A DNA stretch of 47,658 nt, taken from positions 1-47,658 of the forward strand of contig JAHBWH010000050.1 of assembly GCA_019637115.1 (NCBI GenBank), written 5' to 3'. Made by a program: the position numbers and the translations under genes. The stretch's first letter is position 1. Every line of letters starts with the position of its first letter. This document shows positions 46,393 to 47,658 of the stretch, piece after piece. The notes beneath the pieces were generated by a model. That model ran no database searches, was not told the origin of the DNA, and worked only from the letters and a program-made list of their open reading frames with translations. This stretch comes from Myxococcales bacterium. GTDB lineage: Bacteria > Myxococcota_A > Polyangia > Polyangiales > Houyiibacteriaceae.

Positions 46393-47658
46393 TCAGCGGA
46401 AGTACGGGCGCTCGCTCGCGAAGAGCGCGGCGCGCGCCTCGTGGCGCCACTCCGGCGGGACGTCGCCGTCGAGCACCACGAGCGCCATCACCCGCGCGTG
46501 CGCGCGCAGCGGAAAGACCAGATCGTCGACCAAGGCCACGAGGGCGTCGGGCTCGTCGCGAAGCCGGCTCGGGTCCGCCCACGGCAGCATCGCGTCCACG
46601 ATCGCGTCGTCGTAGAGCTCGCGCGCGGCCGCGACGAGCGACGCGGCGTCGCCCCCGTGCCGCGTCGCGAGCGCGATCGCCGACCAGACCGTGAGCGGGT
46701 CGATGCCTCGGTCCGCCGGCAGCGCGAGCGCTGCCGCGCGGACGCGCTCGCTCGCGCCATCCGACGCCGCCGCGAGGCGCGTGACGTCGTCGTGAACCTC
46801 CGGGGTGCCGCGCGCCGCGGCGAGCGCGGCCTCGAGCTCACCGCGCGCGAGCAGCGCGTACGCGCGAAGGTCGCCTTGCATCACCCACTCGTCGCCTCGC
46901 TCCAGCGCGAGGCGGAAGTCGAGCTCGGGGGAGACGCCGGTGAGGGCGTCGAAGTGGAGGGTGGCGAACGAGGTGGCGCTCCATCGCCGCAGGCGCGCGA
47001 GCGAGAGCGCCGCGTGCGCCGCGACCGACGGACGCGCGCGCGCGCGCTCCAGCGCGGCGAGCGCCTCCTCACGCTGGCCCCGCGAAGCGAGCGCCATCCC
47101 TCCCGCGAACGCCAAGAAGGGGTGCCCCGTGTGCTGCGCGTAGGCGTCGAGGGTCGCCTCCGCGCGCGCCCGCGGGTCCGCGATGCATCGGGTCGCGAGG
47201 TAGAGGTGGTCGGCGGTCGGCGACTCGCTCGCGAGCGCCCGATGCCGGGCGCAGACCTCTTCGCGCGCGTCGCCCGCGAGGTCTTGCTCGAGGCGCAGCA
47301 GCTCGACGTCGCCGCGCGCGCCGAGGCGCGCCGCGAGGATGGCCGGCAGCTCGGGGGCTTCCCGCGCCGCGTAGACCCAAGTGGCGAAGTCGGCGCTCGA
47401 GGGCTCGTCGAAGCGCGCGTGCGCGAGGGCGGCGGCGCGCAGCTCGTCGGGGCGCTGGAAGAGCGCGAGCTGCCGCTGCGCCGGTTGGTCGGCGGCGCCG
47501 TGGAGCACGAGGATGGAGCTGTAGCCGCTGCGCGAGCTGACCGAGCGCGGCGGCTCGCGGAAGTGCACGGTGGCATCGGTCGCGGTCCAGCGGGGCGCGC
47601 CGAGGAGACGCGGCTCCTCCGAGCCGCCGCCGTAGCGAGAGTAGGTCGCGCGCCACTC
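46393..47658 (-). CDS. Helical-repeat protein of unknown function, N-terminus beyond window
   Basis: The frame is open to the right edge; 421 C-terminal residues are visible. The first visible part is beta-like (PRWTATDATVHFREPPRS and GYSSILVLHGAADQP). The remainder is Ala/Leu/Arg/Glu-rich helical pairs, for example HPFLAFAGGMALASRGQREEALAALERA, which reads as a tetratricopeptide repeat. GTG at 47568 is not the start because the frame continues upstream without a stop. No signal can be judged, and no family is recognised. Confidence 0.75.
   Translation of the reverse strand, partial: EWRATYSRYGGGSEEPRLLGAPRWTATDATVHFREPPRSVSSRSGYSSILVLHGAADQPAQRQLALFQRPDELRAAALAHARFDEPSSADFATWVYAAREAPELPAILAARLGARGDVELLRLEQDLAGDAREEVCARHRALASESPTADHLYLATRCIADPRARAEATLDAYAQHTGHPFLAFAGGMALASRGQREEALAALERARARPSVAAHAALSLARLRRWSATSFATLHFDALTGVSPELDFRLALERGDEWVMQGDLRAYALLARGELEAALAAARGTPEVHDDVTRLAAASDGASERVRAAALALPADRGIDPLTVWSAIALATRHGGDAASLVAAARELYDDAIVDAMLPWADPSRLRDEPDALVALVDDLVFPLRAHARVMALVVLDGDVPPEWRHEARAALFASERPYFR

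Overview
The window is very GC-rich (roughly 70 percent), gene-dense DNA from a bacterium. Eukaryote-like Ser/Thr kinases, an FHA-linked sigma-54 activator, many small lipoproteins with Asp/Ala/Gly-rich linkers, a caspase-like protein and a CAP-domain protein together point to a myxobacterium (Myxococcota), most likely a Polyangiales/Sandaracinus-like lineage. That placement is an inference from gene content and style; no marker gene was compared with a database.

Layout. 1-5.3 kb: minus-strand genes for a caspase-like protein with an EF-hand motif (cut by the left edge), a small membrane protein and a DUF4132 protein, with a 27-bp perfect inverted repeat between the first two. 5.5-13 kb: a mixed set, namely a YdcF-like membrane protein, a two-domain VOC protein, a broken von Willebrand A-type lipoprotein, a DUF3050 protein, a lipoprotein, an AraC-type regulator and a secreted alpha/beta hydrolase. 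13.3-19.0 kb: a tightly overlapping minus-strand capsule-export operon, kpsF-lipoprotein-kpsM-kpsT-kpsE-kpsD, with a promoter region in front of kpsF. 19.5-20.5 kb: the C-terminal remnant of a membrane glycosyltransferase, flanked by inverted 12-bp minisatellites. 20.5-30 kb: cysM-osmC, a fatty-acid hydroxylase/sterol desaturase, the FHA/sigma-54 activator, a second long inverted repeat, a lipoprotein pair, serine acetyltransferase, a Ser/Thr kinase and the CAP lipoprotein. 30-36 kb: PEP carboxylase, a double LOG-domain protein, spermidine synthase and NudC. 36-43 kb: a receptor-like Ser/Thr kinase, a catalytic plus non-catalytic M16 peptidase pair and an SH3-type lipoprotein. 43-47.7 kb: a HEAT-like protein with a histone-H1-like tail, an esterase, tRNA-Leu(AAG) with promoter and strong terminator, accD, and a repeat-rich protein cut by the right edge.

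How genes work together. The kps genes form an ABC-2 capsule exporter: KpsM/T is the inner-membrane transporter, KpsE the periplasmic adaptor, KpsD the outer-membrane channel, and KpsF makes arabinose-5-phosphate for Kdo. CysM and the serine acetyltransferase cover the two steps from serine to cysteine. PEP carboxylase and AccD are central-metabolism genes.

Two themes run across the window. First, about ten gene starts have a TANNNT-type -10 hexamer only 6-10 nt upstream and no Shine-Dalgarno, which suggests leaderless transcripts. Second, gene ends and gene starts carry many young repeats: inverted 12-mer arrays, a hexamer array at a gene start bracketed by an 11-bp direct repeat, two long inverted repeats that contain a stop codon, and two tandem duplications of gene 3' ends.
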